Assembly (NCBI GenBank): GCA_013290125.1
Contig: JABCYQ010000001.1
Location: forward strand, 124,001 to 188,000
Direction of reading: 5' to 3'
Origin: Vulcanimicrobiota bacterium
GTDB lineage: Bacteria; Vulcanimicrobiota; Vulcanimicrobiia; Eremiobacterales; Eremiobacteraceae
DNA: 64,000 nucleotides
Numbering within the stretch: position 1 is the first letter of the stretch; the number at the start of each line of letters is the position of its first letter. The position numbers and the translations under genes are program-made. The notes beneath the pieces were generated by a model. That model saw only the letters and a program-made list of their open reading frames with translations. It did not search any database and was not told the origin of the DNA. Of this stretch, positions 7,035 to 16,504 are shown one piece after another.

Positions 7035-9572
7035 TTGACGCCTAAAGACGACGATCGTCCGCGCGACGGACGCGACAGCGACAAGAAGAAAAAACCCGAG
7101 ATAAGCTTCGAGGAATACCGCCACACCAGCCCCTCGGATCGGGTCATCGGCGTCAACGTCGAAGACGAGATGCGCCGGTCGTATCTCGACTACGCCATGA
7201 GCGTCATCGTCGCGCGGGCCCTGCCCGACGTGCGCGACGGCCTGAAGCCCGTCCACCGCCGCATCCTGTTCGCCATGTCGCAGCTCGGGCTCAATCCGGA
7301 CAAAGCGCATCGCAAATGCGCCGGCACCGTCGGCGAGGTGCTCAAGAACTACCATCCGCACGGCGACGTCTCGGTCTACGACGCCCTCGTGCGCATGGCC
7401 CAGAATTTTAGCCTGCGCTACCCGCTCATCGACGGCCACGGCAACTTCGGTTCGGTCGACGGTGATCCGCCGGCGGCCATGCGCTACACGGAATCGCGGC
7501 TCGCATCGATCTCGCTCGAGATGCTCGCCGACATCGACAAAGAGACGGTCGATTTCGTTCCCAACTACGATTCGTCCACGCGTGAACCGTCGTTGCTGCC
7601 GGCGCGCGTTCCAAATCTCTTGGTCAACGGATCTTCCGGCATCGCCGTGGGCATGGCCACGAACATCCCGCCGCACAACATGACCGAGATCAGCGACGCA
7701 CTCGTCGCGCTGATCGACGATCGCGATCTCAGCGACGATGCGCTGCTGAAGATCGTGACCGGCCCCGACTTCCCGACTGCCGGCCTCATCTTAGGGCGCG
7801 AAGGCATCCGTCAGAGCTACCTCACCGGCCGCGGCTCGATCATCATGCGCGGCAAGCACGAATTCGAGGAATTGCGCGGCGGCAAACAGGCCATCGTCAT
7901 CACGGAGATCCCATTCCAGGTCAATAAAGCGCGGCTCATCGAGACCATGGCGCAGCTCGTCACCGACAAGAAAGTGGCGGGCGTCTCCGACCTTCGCGAT
8001 GAGAGCGACCGCAAAGGCATGCGCATCGTCATCGAGCTCAAACGCGACGCGCAGCCGCAGCTTCTGCTGAACCAGCTCTACAAGCACACGCCGCTGCAGA
8101 CGAGCTTCGGCGTGAACAACGTCGCACTCGTGAATGGCGCGCCGCGCACGCTCACGCTGCGACAGATGCTCGATGAGTACATCGAACACCGCAAAGTCGT
8201 CGTCACGCGGCGTTCGCAATACGAGTTGCGCAAGGCTAAAGAGCGGGCGCACATCCTCGAGGGTTATCGCATCGCCCTCGATCACATCGATGCGATCATC
8301 AAGCTCATCCGCGCATCGCAGACCACCGACGAAGCGCGCGCCGGCTTGATGAAGAAATTTAAACTCTCGGAGATCCAGGCCAACGCGATCCTCGACCTCC
8401 GCCTGCAACGGCTCGTAGCACTTGAACGCCAGAAGATCGAGGACGAATACGTCGAGCTGCTCAAGACGATCGCAAACCTCGAAGACATCCTGCGCAGCGA
8501 GCGGCGAGTCTACGCGATCGTCAAAGAAGAGACGCTCGCCGCCAAAAAGAAATACGGCGACAAGCGCCGCACCCAGATCATGGAAGCCGAAGGCGAGTTC
8601 GAGATCGAGGATCTCATCCCCGACACCGAAGTCGTCATCACCGTCACCGATGTCGGCTATATCAAGCGCCAGCCGGTCGACGCGTTTCGCGCGCAGAACC
8701 GCGGCGGCCGCGGGATCACGGGCGTCAACCTCAAGAAGGAAGACGTGCCGCGCTATCTCTTCGCTGCTACCACGCATCAGCACATCATGTTCTTCACCAA
8801 CCGCGGGCGCGTGTATCAGATGCCCGCGCACCACGTTCCGGACGCGTCTCGTCAGGCGCGCGGCACAGCGCTCATCAATTTGCTCACGCTGCCGCCGGGC
8901 GAGATCGTCACCGCTGTGCTGCCGGTGAAGCGCGGCGATATGGCCGGTTACTTGGTGATGGCCACGAAGAAGGGCTACATCAAGAAATCGCTCCGCTCTG
9001 ATTTCCAAAACGTGCGGCGCAACGGGCTCATCGCGATCAACCTCATGGAAGGCGATGAACTGCTGCACGTCGTCCAGACCGACGGCAAGGCGGAACTCAT
9101 TCTGGCCACCACCGGCGGCTACGCGGTGCGTTTCGACGAGAAGCGCGTCCGCTCCATGGGCCGCGCAAGCCGCGGCGTGCGCGCGGTGCGGCTGGGCACG
9201 CGCGACCGAGTGCAGGCGCTCGACGTGGTCACAAAAGACCGGCGCGAAGTTCTCGTGCTCACGAGCAAGGGCTACGGCAAGCGCACCGACATCGACATGT
9301 ATCGCAAGACCAACCGCGGCGGCAAGGGCATCAAGACGTTCAACAAAACCGAGAAGAACGGCGAGATCGTGGAGCAGATGCTCGTCAAGCCGGACGACGA
9401 CATCATGTGCGTGGACAGCTCGGGCGTCGTCATCCGCGTGCGGGCGTTTGAGATCCGCGAAACGGGCCGCTCGGCACAAGGTGTGCGTGTCAAACGTCTC
9501 GACGAAGGCGTGGAGCTCATCGCCGCCACGAACATCGGCAAACACGAAGAGAGCGCCGAAAAACTCGTTTAG
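7035..9572 (+). CDS. gyrA: DNA gyrase subunit A
   Basis: Breakage-reunion subunit of DNA gyrase, 845 residues. An unusual charged N-terminal extension (residues 1-30, KKKKPE) precedes the core. The active tyrosine is Tyr151 in AAMRYTE. The C-terminal beta-pinwheel carries the GyrA box variant QNRGGRGI, which separates it from ParC. The quinolone-determining loop reads [10 protein letters not shown]: Val112 occupies the place of E. coli Ser83, while Asp116 matches Asp87. Start is TTG at 7035 behind GAGGTAA. gyrB is not adjacent. The C terminus (HEESAEKLV) lacks a long acidic tail. Confidence 0.97.
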   Translation: MTPKDDDRPRDGRDSDKKKKPEISFEEYRHTSPSDRVIGVNVEDEMRRSYLDYAMSVIVARALPDVRDGLKPVHRRILFAMSQLGLNPDKAHRKCAGTVGEVLKNYHPHGDVSVYDALVRMAQNFSLRYPLIDGHGNFGSVDGDPPAAMRYTESRLASISLEMLADIDKETVDFVPNYDSSTREPSLLPARVPNLLVNGSSGIAVGMATNIPPHNMTEISDALVALIDDRDLSDDALLKIVTGPDFPTAGLILGREGIRQSYLTGRGSIIMRGKHEFEELRGGKQAIVITEIPFQVNKARLIETMAQLVTDKKVAGVSDLRDESDRKGMRIVIELKRDAQPQLLLNQLYKHTPLQTSFGVNNVALVNGAPRTLTLRQMLDEYIEHRKVVVTRRSQYELRKAKERAHILEGYRIALDHIDAIIKLIRASQTTDEARAGLMKKFKLSEIQANAILDLRLQRLVALERQKIEDEYVELLKTIANLEDILRSERRVYAIVKEETLAAKKKYGDKRRTQIMEAEGEFEIEDLIPDTEVVITVTDVGYIKRQPVDAFRAQNRGGRGITGVNLKKEDVPRYLFAATTHQHIMFFTNRGRVYQMPAHHVPDASRQARGTALINLLTLPPGEIVTAVLPVKRGDMAGYLVMATKKGYIKKSLRSDFQNVRRNGLIAINLMEGDELLHVVQTDGKAELILATTGGYAVRFDEKRVRSMGRASRGVRAVRLGTRDRVQALDVVTKDRREVLVLTSKGYGKRTDIDMYRKTNRGGKGIKTFNKTEKNGEIVEQMLVKPDDDIMCVDSSGVVIRVRAFEIRETGRSAQGVRVKRLDEGVELIAATNIGKHEESAEKLV

Positions 9573-9609
9573 ACGAATCGATTCGTTTATACGAAACGAT
9601 CCGTCATAC

Positions 9610-9676
9610 TGAAGGGGCCGACTTTATGTCGGCCCAGCCAACAAAAAAGTGGGCCGATATAAAATCGGCCCCTTCA
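9610..9676. repeat. double-palindrome intergenic repeat, copy B
   Basis: A 67-bp copy starting 37 bases after the gyrA stop. Outer ends TGAAGGGGCCGA/TCGGCCCCTTCA pair perfectly. The arm loops differ (ACTTTATGT and ATATAAAAT), and the centre is AGCCAACAAAAAAGTG, a diverged version in the same orientation as copy C. It would be read through into the next gene if both are co-transcribed. Confidence 0.95.
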
Positions 9677-9688
9677 GGTCGAGGCGGA

Positions 9689-9994
9689 ATGAGAATTCGG
9701 CCCATTATCATCGTCGGTCTTGTCTTGATCGCCATCGCCGCGCTCTTCGTCGGAAGCGGTGTACCCTTCAGATTCGTGATGACCTATCCCGAGTGCGTCG
9801 CGACCAGAGCCGAGAACTGCACGCAACTCAGCGCGATCGACGTGCACTGCAACCACATCGGGGTCGTCTGCACGAAGTATCGGCCACACATCTCGCCGTG
9901 GGTCGTCGCCTGGCTCATCGAGAGCGGCGCCGTATTAGTCGTCGCCGCAGCGTTCGGAATAGCGTACGTCAGGCGCAAACCCGCGACCGACTAA
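9689..9994 (+). CDS. two-helix membrane protein with four cysteines
   Basis: Hypothetical protein of 101 residues. The open frame extends upstream through the palindromic repeat, but ATG 9689 has GAGGCGGA just before it and is the likely start. Two membrane helices (IIIVGLVLIAIAALFVG and WVVAWLIESGAVLVVAAAFGIAYV) flank an outside loop of about 45 residues with four Cys (YPECVA, ENCTQ, VHCNH, VVCTK) that could form two disulfides. Family not recognised. The gene is bracketed by repeat copies B and C in the same orientation. Confidence 0.6.
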   Translation: MRIRPIIIVGLVLIAIAALFVGSGVPFRFVMTYPECVATRAENCTQLSAIDVHCNHIGVVCTKYRPHISPWVVAWLIESGAVLVVAAAFGIAYVRRKPATD

Positions 9995-10008
9995 TCGCTC
10001 GACTTCAC

Positions 10009-10073
10009 TGAAGGGGCCGACGCTAGTCGGCCCAAGCTAACATAACGCGGGCCGACTAGCGTCGGCCCCTTCA
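10009..10073. repeat. double-palindrome intergenic repeat, copy C
   Basis: A 65-bp copy with perfect outer arms (TGAAGGGGCCGACGCTAGTCGG and its complement at the right end) and centre AAGCTAACATAACGCG. It lies 14 bases after the stop of the four-Cys membrane protein and 74 bases before the sugar nucleotidyltransferase gene. Same orientation as copies A and B. Confidence 0.95.
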
Positions 10074-10147
10074 ATCGGTCTGAGTCTTCAGCCAGGCGAG
10101 ACATCATACGGCAGGCGCAAACGCACGACCATGTAAATTCCTGACGC

Positions 10148-12643
10148 ATGAAGGCAGTCGTGATGGCCGGCGGCGAGGGCTCGCGCCTTCGCCCGCTCAC
10201 GCAGAGCCGACCGAAGCCGCTCGCTCCCGTGGCCAACAAGCCGGTCATGGAGCATATCGTCGACTTGCTCAAGCGGCATGGGGTCAGCGCGATAGTCGCC
10301 ACCGTTCACTATCTCGCCGACGAGATCGAAGCATATTTCGGAGACGGCGCAGATTTCGGTGTCTCGATGTCGTACGTCGTGGAAGACACGCCGCTCGGAA
10401 CAGCCGGCGCGGTCAAGATGGCGGAGGACCAACTCAGCGACACGTTTGTCGTCATCTCCGGCGATGCGCTCACCGACGTGGATCTCACCGCGATCATCGC
10501 GGCACATCGCGAGAAACACGCAGCTGCGACGATCGTCCTCAAACGCGTCGAGAACCCGTTAGAGTTCGGCGTCGTCATCATGGACGACGACGGATTCGTG
10601 CGACGCTTTCTCGAGAAGCCGTCGTGGTCCGAGGTCTTCTCCGACACGATCAACACGGGCATCTACGTGCTGGAGCCGGAGATCTTCGGATTGATGGACG
10701 CAGGCCGGATGTACGATTTTTCCAAAGACATCTTTCCGCGATTGCTCGAACAGGGCCGGCCGATCTTAGGAGTCGTGACCGGCGACTACTGGACCGACAT
10801 CGGCAACTTGCAGCAATATCGCGAAGCCAACTACGACGCGCTAGCCGGCCGCTGCCGTCTCGAACTGCCTGGCCACGCGCACGAGCGCGGCGTGCACGTG
10901 GGCGCCGGTGCGCAAATAGCGCCCACCGCGCATATCAGCGGACCCGTCGTCATCGGAAAAAACGCCGACATCCGCGACGGCGCGGTCATCGAAGCGAACA
11001 CGTGCGTCGGCGACGGCTGCATCATCGATGGACAGGCGCTGCTCGCGAACGCTGTCGTCTGGAACGACGTCTACGTCGGCAAGCGCAGCCGGCTCTCGGC
11101 GTGCACGGTCGCCGAGCACGCGATCATCAAAGATGACGTCACGATCGGTGAAGGCGCCGTCATCGGAAGCCGGTGCACGCTCGACGCCGGCGCGAACGTC
11201 AAACCGCACGTCAAGCTTTGGCCAGACAAGTTCGTCACGGCCGGCAGCGTCGTCTCCATGTCGCTCGTCTGGGGTACGAAATGGCCTGGCTCGCTCTTCG
11301 GCGGCGAGGGCGTCAAAGGTATCGCGAACATCGAGGTCACGCCGGAGTTCGCGCTCAAGCTCGGACAGGCGTACGGATCGTTCTTCGATCCGCACCGCGT
11401 CGTCATGACGAGCCGCGACACGCATCACGCCTCGCGGATGATCAATCGCTGCTTGATCTCGGGCCTCATGTCCGTCGGCTGCGACGTGCACGATCTGCGC
11501 ACGTCGCCCATTCCGCTCGCGCGCTACGAAGCGCGCAGCGAAGGCGACGGCGGCATCCATGTCCGCGTGCATCCCGACGACCCGAATTGCTTCCTGATCG
11601 AACTCTTCGGTTCGAGCGGCATCAACATCGACAAGCACAGCGAGCGCAAGATCGAGAATCTCTTCTTCCGCGGCGACTTCCGCCGCACGTCCATGGACGA
11701 GGTCGGCTACCTCTCGTTCCCAGAGCGCGCGTTGGAACGCTATAACGCGGGTTTCTTGAGGTCGCTTTCGATCGGCCCCATCCGCGAGCGCCATTTCAAA
11801 GTCGTCGTCGACTATGCGTACGGCAACGCCGCGACGACGCTTCCATACCTACTGGGTAAATTGAACATCGAAATGGTCGCGCTCAACGCGTACCTCGACG
11901 ACACCAAAGTGCGGCACTTCGCGGACGACCGGCAACGCTATCTGCATCAGCTCTCCACGATCGTGCCCACGCTCGAGGCGGATATCGGCATCATGGTAGA
12001 ACCCGGCGCCGAAAATGTCTCGATCGTGGACGATCGCGGCCGCATCGCCGAATTCGATCTGCTGCTCTCGCTCGTCGCCGAACTGGTCTTCCAGCGCACG
12101 CCCGGTGCGCGCGTCGCGGTTCCCGTCACCGCGTCGTCGCGCCTCGACGCGATCGCAGCCGAGCACGGCGGCGAGATCATCCGCACCAAAGCCGATAGGC
12201 GCTCTATGATGCAGCTGTGCGCCGGCAGCGACGCGCCGGCGTTCGCCGGCGGAGCGCACGAAGGGCTCATCTTCCCGGAATTCTCGCCGGCATTCGACGC
12301 GCTCTACGCTTCGGCGAAGATCCTTGAGCTCGTCGCGCAAAGCGGCCGCAAAGTTTCGGAACTCGTCGAACGCGTGCCCGCGCTGCACATGGTGCGGCGC
12401 ACGGTCGCGTGTCCGTGGGAGCGCAAAGGCGTGATCATGCGCGAGTTGATCTCGCAGCTGCGACATCGCAAACTCGATCTTTCCGACGGCGTCAAGATCT
12501 TCGGCGACGCGGATTGGGTGCTCGTGCTGCCCGATCCGTCGGATCCTTTGTTCACGGTCGTCGCAGAAGCCGGAGACGACGAAGCAGCCGCACAGCTCGC
12601 GGGCGAATACGCCGGCCGCATCGGCGAACTCGTCGGCAGCTGA
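10148..12643 (+). CDS. sugar-1-phosphate nucleotidyltransferase fused to degenerate phosphomannomutase (CugP-like)
   Basis: A three-part protein of 831 residues. Residues 1-235 are a nucleotidyltransferase with the signature [28 protein letters not shown] and the metal motif SGDALTDVD. It should form an NDP-sugar (GDP-mannose or UDP-glucose) from a sugar-1-phosphate. Residues 250-370 are left-handed beta-helix hexapeptides ([19 protein letters not shown]). Residues 375-831 are phosphohexomutase-like. In that part the phosphoserine loop TASHNP is replaced by VRVHPDDP (His475 where Ser is expected), and the DxDxDR metal loop is replaced by EPGAEN, so mutase activity is unlikely. The layout matches cyanobacterial CugP, a UDP-glucose pyrophosphorylase. 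Which sugar is used here is unknown. Start ATG 10148 has no strong ribosome site. Confidence 0.88.
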   Translation: MKAVVMAGGEGSRLRPLTQSRPKPLAPVANKPVMEHIVDLLKRHGVSAIVATVHYLADEIEAYFGDGADFGVSMSYVVEDTPLGTAGAVKMAEDQLSDTFVVISGDALTDVDLTAIIAAHREKHAAATIVLKRVENPLEFGVVIMDDDGFVRRFLEKPSWSEVFSDTINTGIYVLEPEIFGLMDAGRMYDFSKDIFPRLLEQGRPILGVVTGDYWTDIGNLQQYREANYDALAGRCRLELPGHAHERGVHVGAGAQIAPTAHISGPVVIGKNADIRDGAVIEANTCVGDGCIIDGQALLANAVVWNDVYVGKRSRLSACTVAEHAIIKDDVTIGEGAVIGSRCTLDAGANVKPHVKLWPDKFVTAGSVVSMSLVWGTKWPGSLFGGEGVKGIANIEVTPEFALKLGQAYGSFFDPHRVVMTSRDTHHASRMINRCLISGLMSVGCDVHDLRTSPIPLARYEARSEGDGGIHVRVHPDDPNCFLIELFGSSGINIDKHSERKIENLFFRGDFRRTSMDEVGYLSFPERALERYNAGFLRSLSIGPIRERHFKVVVDYAYGNAATTLPYLLGKLNIEMVALNAYLDDTKVRHFADDRQRYLHQLSTIVPTLEADIGIMVEPGAENVSIVDDRGRIAEFDLLLSLVAELVFQRTPGARVAVPVTASSRLDAIAAEHGGEIIRTKADRRSMMQLCAGSDAPAFAGGAHEGLIFPEFSPAFDALYASAKILELVAQSGRKVSELVERVPALHMVRRTVACPWERKGVIMRELISQLRHRKLDLSDGVKIFGDADWVLVLPDPSDPLFTVVAEAGDDEAAAQLAGEYAGRIGELVGS

Positions 12644-12724
12644 CGGGCAAAAGGCGCGCGCGCGGAGCTCCTCGAATATGGGGAGTTCGCACGATGCGAA
12701 ACCCATTCTCGAAGGAGCAGTCCC

Positions 12725-13060
12725 GTGAGCGATGCCATGAATGTCGGAGAAGCCGACTTCGCCGCCCAAGTCTTACAATCTCAAACGCCTGTCCTCGTGG
12801 ATTTTTGGGCGCCGTGGTGCGGACCGTGCCGCATGGTCGCTCCCATCGTCGACAAGATCGCAAAAGATATGAAAGGGCGGCTCAAAGTCGTCAAACTCAA
12901 CACCGACGAAGCCCCGAGCATCGCGGGCAAGTACGAAGTGTCGAGCATTCCAAGCCTTATCATCTTCAAGGGCGGCGAGCCGGTCGATCGCATCGTCGGC
13001 TACGTTCCGGAGCGCCAAGTCCTCGCCACCGTCGAGAAGTACTTAAGCCCCGTCGCCTGA
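12725..13060 (+). CDS. trxA: thioredoxin
   Basis: Cytoplasmic disulfide reductase of 111 residues with the standard active site WAPWCGPCRMVAP and cis-proline region SSIPSLIIFKGGEPVDRIVG. GTG start with AAGGAG 8 bases upstream. It ends 4 bases before selA, so trxA-selA-selB look like one operon. That arrangement links thiol reduction to selenocysteine synthesis, because selenite reduction can use thioredoxin (inference). Confidence 0.95.
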   Translation: MSDAMNVGEADFAAQVLQSQTPVLVDFWAPWCGPCRMVAPIVDKIAKDMKGRLKVVKLNTDEAPSIAGKYEVSSIPSLIIFKGGEPVDRIVGYVPERQVLATVEKYLSPVA

Positions 13061-13064
13061 TCCA

Positions 13065-14462
13065 ATGCCGGATCGCTCGCTCAAGGACGTTATTCCGGCA
13101 GTCCATCGGTTCACGACCGATCCGGATATCAGCGCATTCCATGGCGTGCTGGGGCGCGCCGGCGTGCGCGCGTGCATCCAACGGATCCTTGACGATGCGC
13201 GGTCGGATATACGCGCTGGAAGCCCCGCGCCCGACGAAACCTCGCTGAGGGCGCGCGTGCTTGCGCTCTTGGCCGCGCAACGTGCCACCGGTCTCGTCCG
13301 CGTCATCAACGGCACCGGCGTCATCTTGCACACGAATCTCGGCCGTGCTCCGCTCGCGCGCGCTGCGCTCGACGCGATCTCGCACCTCGGTGCCGGATAC
13401 ACGAACCTTGAGTTCGACTTGGAAAATGGAGAGCGCGGCGATCGCTATGAACGCGTCGGGCACCTGCTGCACGATCTAACCGGCGCGCAGGCTTCGCTTG
13501 TGGTCAACAACTGCGCGGCCGCGGTGCTTCTCGTGCTCGACACGTTCGCGCGCGGCCGCGAAGTCGTCGTCAGCCGCGGCCAGCTCATCGAGATCGGCGG
13601 CGGCTTCCGATTGCCCGATGTCTTGCGCAAGAGCGGCGCGCAGCTCATCGAAGTCGGCACGACGAACAAGACGTATGCCGCCGACTTCCGTAACGCGTGG
13701 GGCGCGAACACCGCTATGTTCATGCGCGCGCATCCGAGCAATTACCGCGTGGAAGGCTTCACGTCCGACGTCGATTCGAAATCGCTGGCCGCGCTTGCGA
13801 AAGAACTCGACGTCCTGGCGTTCGAGGATCTGGGTTCGGGTGCGCTCCTGGATCTGCGTGAATTCGGGGCCCCCGGCGAACCGACGGTGGCGGAAGAATT
13901 GGCGGCGGGGATGGATCTCGTCGCGTTCTCGGGCGACAAATTGCTGGGAGGGCCGCAGTGCGGCATCATCTGCGGGCGCGCCGACCTCGTCGCGCAGATG
14001 CGGCGCAATCCGCTGCTGCGCGCCCTTCGCACCGACAAGGCGACCATCGCAGCGCTCGCGGCCACACTCTCTCTCTACGCCACACCCGAACGGCTGCGTG
14101 AGATCCCGCTCTACGCCATGCTTTCGCAGACAGCAGACGAACTGTTCGCGCGCGCGACGCGCCTATGCGAATCGATCGAGGCGGCATGTGCGCCGCGCAG
14201 CGCTCGCTTCACCGCAGTTCGCACCAGTGCGGCCGCCGGCGGCGGTACGTTGCCGCTTGTGGATCTGCCCTCGGCAGGCATCGCGGTGGAACCGCTCGAC
14301 CGAACGCCGGACGGATTGGCGGCCGAGCTGCGCCGCGTCGAACCGCCGGTCGTCGGGCGCATCGAGCGCGAGCGCCTCGTCATCGATCTACGCACCGTGC
14401 GCGACGACGAGGACGCAGACCTCACCCGCGCGTTCGCGCACGTACTGCGCGCGCCGCGCTGA
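13065..14462 (+). CDS. selA: L-seryl-tRNA(Sec) selenium transferase SelA
   Basis: PLP enzyme of 465 residues that converts Ser-tRNA(Sec) to Sec-tRNA(Sec) using selenophosphate. Hallmarks: RVINGTGVILHTNLGRAPL, NLEFDLENGERGDRY, VVNNCAAAVLLVL, RGQLIEIGGGFRLPDV, and the PLP lysine Lys292 in FSGDKLLGGPQCG. Full length for bacterial SelA. Directly follows trxA and precedes selB. A tRNA-Sec gene is present at 55.8 kb, so the pathway is plausibly functional. selD is not in the window. Confidence 0.97.
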   Translation: MPDRSLKDVIPAVHRFTTDPDISAFHGVLGRAGVRACIQRILDDARSDIRAGSPAPDETSLRARVLALLAAQRATGLVRVINGTGVILHTNLGRAPLARAALDAISHLGAGYTNLEFDLENGERGDRYERVGHLLHDLTGAQASLVVNNCAAAVLLVLDTFARGREVVVSRGQLIEIGGGFRLPDVLRKSGAQLIEVGTTNKTYAADFRNAWGANTAMFMRAHPSNYRVEGFTSDVDSKSLAALAKELDVLAFEDLGSGALLDLREFGAPGEPTVAEELAAGMDLVAFSGDKLLGGPQCGIICGRADLVAQMRRNPLLRALRTDKATIAALAATLSLYATPERLREIPLYAMLSQTADELFARATRLCESIEAACAPRSARFTAVRTSAAAGGGTLPLVDLPSAGIAVEPLDRTPDGLAAELRRVEPPVVGRIERERLVIDLRTVRDDEDADLTRAFAHVLRAPR

Positions 14463-14514
14463 CCGGCAGCCGCAGGAAAGACGCGCGCTTCGCGGCGCGC
14501 GTGCACAGCGTTCC

Positions 14515-16398
14515 ATGCATACGATAGGCACTGCAGGGCACGTCGACCATGGCAAGAGCGCGCTCGTCATCGCCCTCACCGGTCACGATCCGGATCGTCT
14601 GATCGAAGAACGCCGCCGCGGCATGACGCTCGATCTGGGCTTCGCGCCGCTCTACTTCGACGATGGCGTCAGCGCCGGAATCGTCGACGTGCCCGGTCAC
14701 GAGCGGTTCTTGCACAATATGTTGGCCGGCGCCGCGGGGATGGAACTGCTGCTCTTGGTCGTCGCGGTGACCGAAGGCCCGCGCGAGCAGACGCGCGAGC
14801 ATCTGCAAATCCTGGGCTTCCTCAACGTGCGCAAGACGCTGATCGTGCTCACGAAATCGGATCTCGTGGAAGCCGCGGCGCGCGATGAGGTGGTCGCCCG
14901 CACTCGCAACGCGTGTGCGGGCACTATCGCCGATGGAGCGCCGGCGTACTTCGTCTCGAACCTGACGCGCGAGGGCATCCCGGAATTGCGCGCCGCAATT
15001 CATGACGCGCTCGCCGACCTGCCGCCGCGCGCGCCTGATTCTCCCGCGTATCTCCCGATAGACCGTGTCTTCTCGCTAGCTGGTCACGGCACGATCGTCA
15101 CCGGAACGCTCATGCAGGGAACTATCTCCACCGGCGACGCGCTGCGGCTGCAGCCGTCGGGCATCGACGCGCGCGTCCGCGGACTTCACGTTTTCGGAAA
15201 AGCCGCGCCGCACGTCCGTGGTGGATCGCGCGTGGCCGTCAATCTAGCCGGCGTCGATGCGGCTGATCTGAAACGCGGTGAGACGCTCACCTCTCCGCGC
15301 GAATTCACGCCTACGCGAGAAGTAGGGCTGACATTCACCCCGCTCGCATCCGCGTTGCCGCTGCTGCGAAGGCGGACGCCGGTACGCGCACACATCGGCT
15401 CCGCCGAAATACCGGGAACGCTCGTGTTCGACGGGCAACCGCCTGCAGATGTGAAGGCCGTGCGGGCGCGGCTCGTGCTGCAGACGCCGGTCGCCGTCTG
15501 TCTCGGAAGCCGGCTCGTGCTCCGGCGGACGTCGCCGAAGGATCTGCTTGGCGGCGCGGTCGCCGAGCAGAGTGTCTCGACGAACGGCGCTCGCGCGGAA
15601 ATCCTAGATGCGCCCGCGCCTCTCGCGGCCGCGATTCTCGACCTGCTCGAGCGCTCCGGTCTCACGCCCCGCGATACAGGCGCGATCGCCGCTTCGCTCA
15701 ACGTACGCGCGAATGACGCGGAAGAGGTGCTGCGCGTGCTCGTGGAGCGCGAACAGGCAGTCGCGCTGAGCAAACCGACCGAATATCTGTCGACGAATGC
15801 CGCAGCCGAAGCTCTCGCCCACGTCGACGCATTCTTGCGTGCTCAGCACGAGCGTGCTCCGTGGATGGCCGGCTCCACGAGCGCTGAGATCGCCAAAATT
15901 CTCGGATCAGCTGACCCGCTCGTCGCGCGCCTGCTCGCCCGGTGGCACGCCGCGGAGTCGCTCGCGCGATCGGGTAAATATTGGCACGTACCGGATCATC
16001 AGCCGGCGCTGAGCCGCGAGCAGCGCGGTGCGCTTGATGAGATGCTGCGCTCCGCTGATCCGAATCCGCTCGTTCCGATCGCGTTTGAGGGATTCCGCAC
16101 CGCTGTCGCAAGGTCGAAGGTCCCAGGACTTGCCGACGCCGTCGACGGGTTGTTCGCTTGCGGCGAGCTGATCCGCATCGCCGACGACGTCTACCGGCGC
16201 GAACAACTAAAGGAAGCGCGAGAGATTCTCGTGCAGCTGCTTCGCTCCACCGGCGGGGCCACGCTTGCGCTCGTGCGGAACGCCTTCGGAACGTCGCGGC
16301 GCTACACGTTGCCGCTCGTCGAACATTTCGACGGACTCGGTCTCACCCTACGCGACGGCGATGTGCGCCGTTTGCGCGCTTCCCAACCCCTCGTTTAG
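14515..16398 (+). CDS. selB: selenocysteine-specific elongation factor SelB
   Basis: GTPase of 627 residues that carries Sec-tRNA(Sec) to the ribosome at UGA codons next to a SECIS hairpin. G1 is GTAGHVDHGKSALV, G3 is DVPGHERF and G4 is TKSD. The switch segment ERRRGMTLDLGF is SelB-type. EF-Tu-like domains 2-3 follow (GHGTIVTGTLMQG). The C-terminal third contains the winged-helix repeats that read the SECIS. The open frame runs far upstream inside selA; the ATG at 14515 is the real start from the alignment of the N-terminal beta strand (MHTIGTAGHVDHGK). It begins 52 bases after selA. Confidence 0.97.
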   Translation: MHTIGTAGHVDHGKSALVIALTGHDPDRLIEERRRGMTLDLGFAPLYFDDGVSAGIVDVPGHERFLHNMLAGAAGMELLLLVVAVTEGPREQTREHLQILGFLNVRKTLIVLTKSDLVEAAARDEVVARTRNACAGTIADGAPAYFVSNLTREGIPELRAAIHDALADLPPRAPDSPAYLPIDRVFSLAGHGTIVTGTLMQGTISTGDALRLQPSGIDARVRGLHVFGKAAPHVRGGSRVAVNLAGVDAADLKRGETLTSPREFTPTREVGLTFTPLASALPLLRRRTPVRAHIGSAEIPGTLVFDGQPPADVKAVRARLVLQTPVAVCLGSRLVLRRTSPKDLLGGAVAEQSVSTNGARAEILDAPAPLAAAILDLLERSGLTPRDTGAIAASLNVRANDAEEVLRVLVEREQAVALSKPTEYLSTNAAAEALAHVDAFLRAQHERAPWMAGSTSAEIAKILGSADPLVARLLARWHAAESLARSGKYWHVPDHQPALSREQRGALDEMLRSADPNPLVPIAFEGFRTAVARSKVPGLADAVDGLFACGELIRIADDVYRREQLKEAREILVQLLRSTGGATLALVRNAFGTSRRYTLPLVEHFDGLGLTLRDGDVRRLRASQPLV

Positions 16399-16434
16399 TC
16401 CTTAGAACCAATAAAGTTAGGCCGCTCGGGCACC

Positions 16435-16487
16435 TTGACCTGACGGCCGTTTTCCGGCATTCTATACCAAGTTAATAGACTTACTTG
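16435..16487 (+). promoter_or_regulatory. promoter and dyad operator of the sulfate operon
   Basis: TTGACC at 16435-16440 is a candidate -35. A TATA-like TTCTATACC at 16460-16468 is a candidate -10 with a long spacer. Overlapping its 3' side is the dyad CAAGT (16468-16472) / ACTTG (16483-16487), in CAAGTTAATAGACTTACTTG, just upstream of sbp. The last gene of the operon is an Rrf2 regulator, which is the obvious candidate to bind the dyad. All of this is sequence inspection only. Confidence 0.4.
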
Positions 16488-16504
16488 CCTTAGGGAGTGT
16501 TTTC

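Noticed and set aside
7791-9545. 584-codon open frame antisense to gyrA
   Set aside because: It lies wholly opposite a certain gyrA, and its product is a His/Asp/Arg-rich low-complexity sequence typical of the complement of a GC-rich gene.
9573-9586. 14-bp perfect palindrome ACGAATCGATTCGT just after gyrA
   Set aside because: Could be a hairpin or protein site but is single-copy here, has no T run and no neighbouring promoter; not enough to call.
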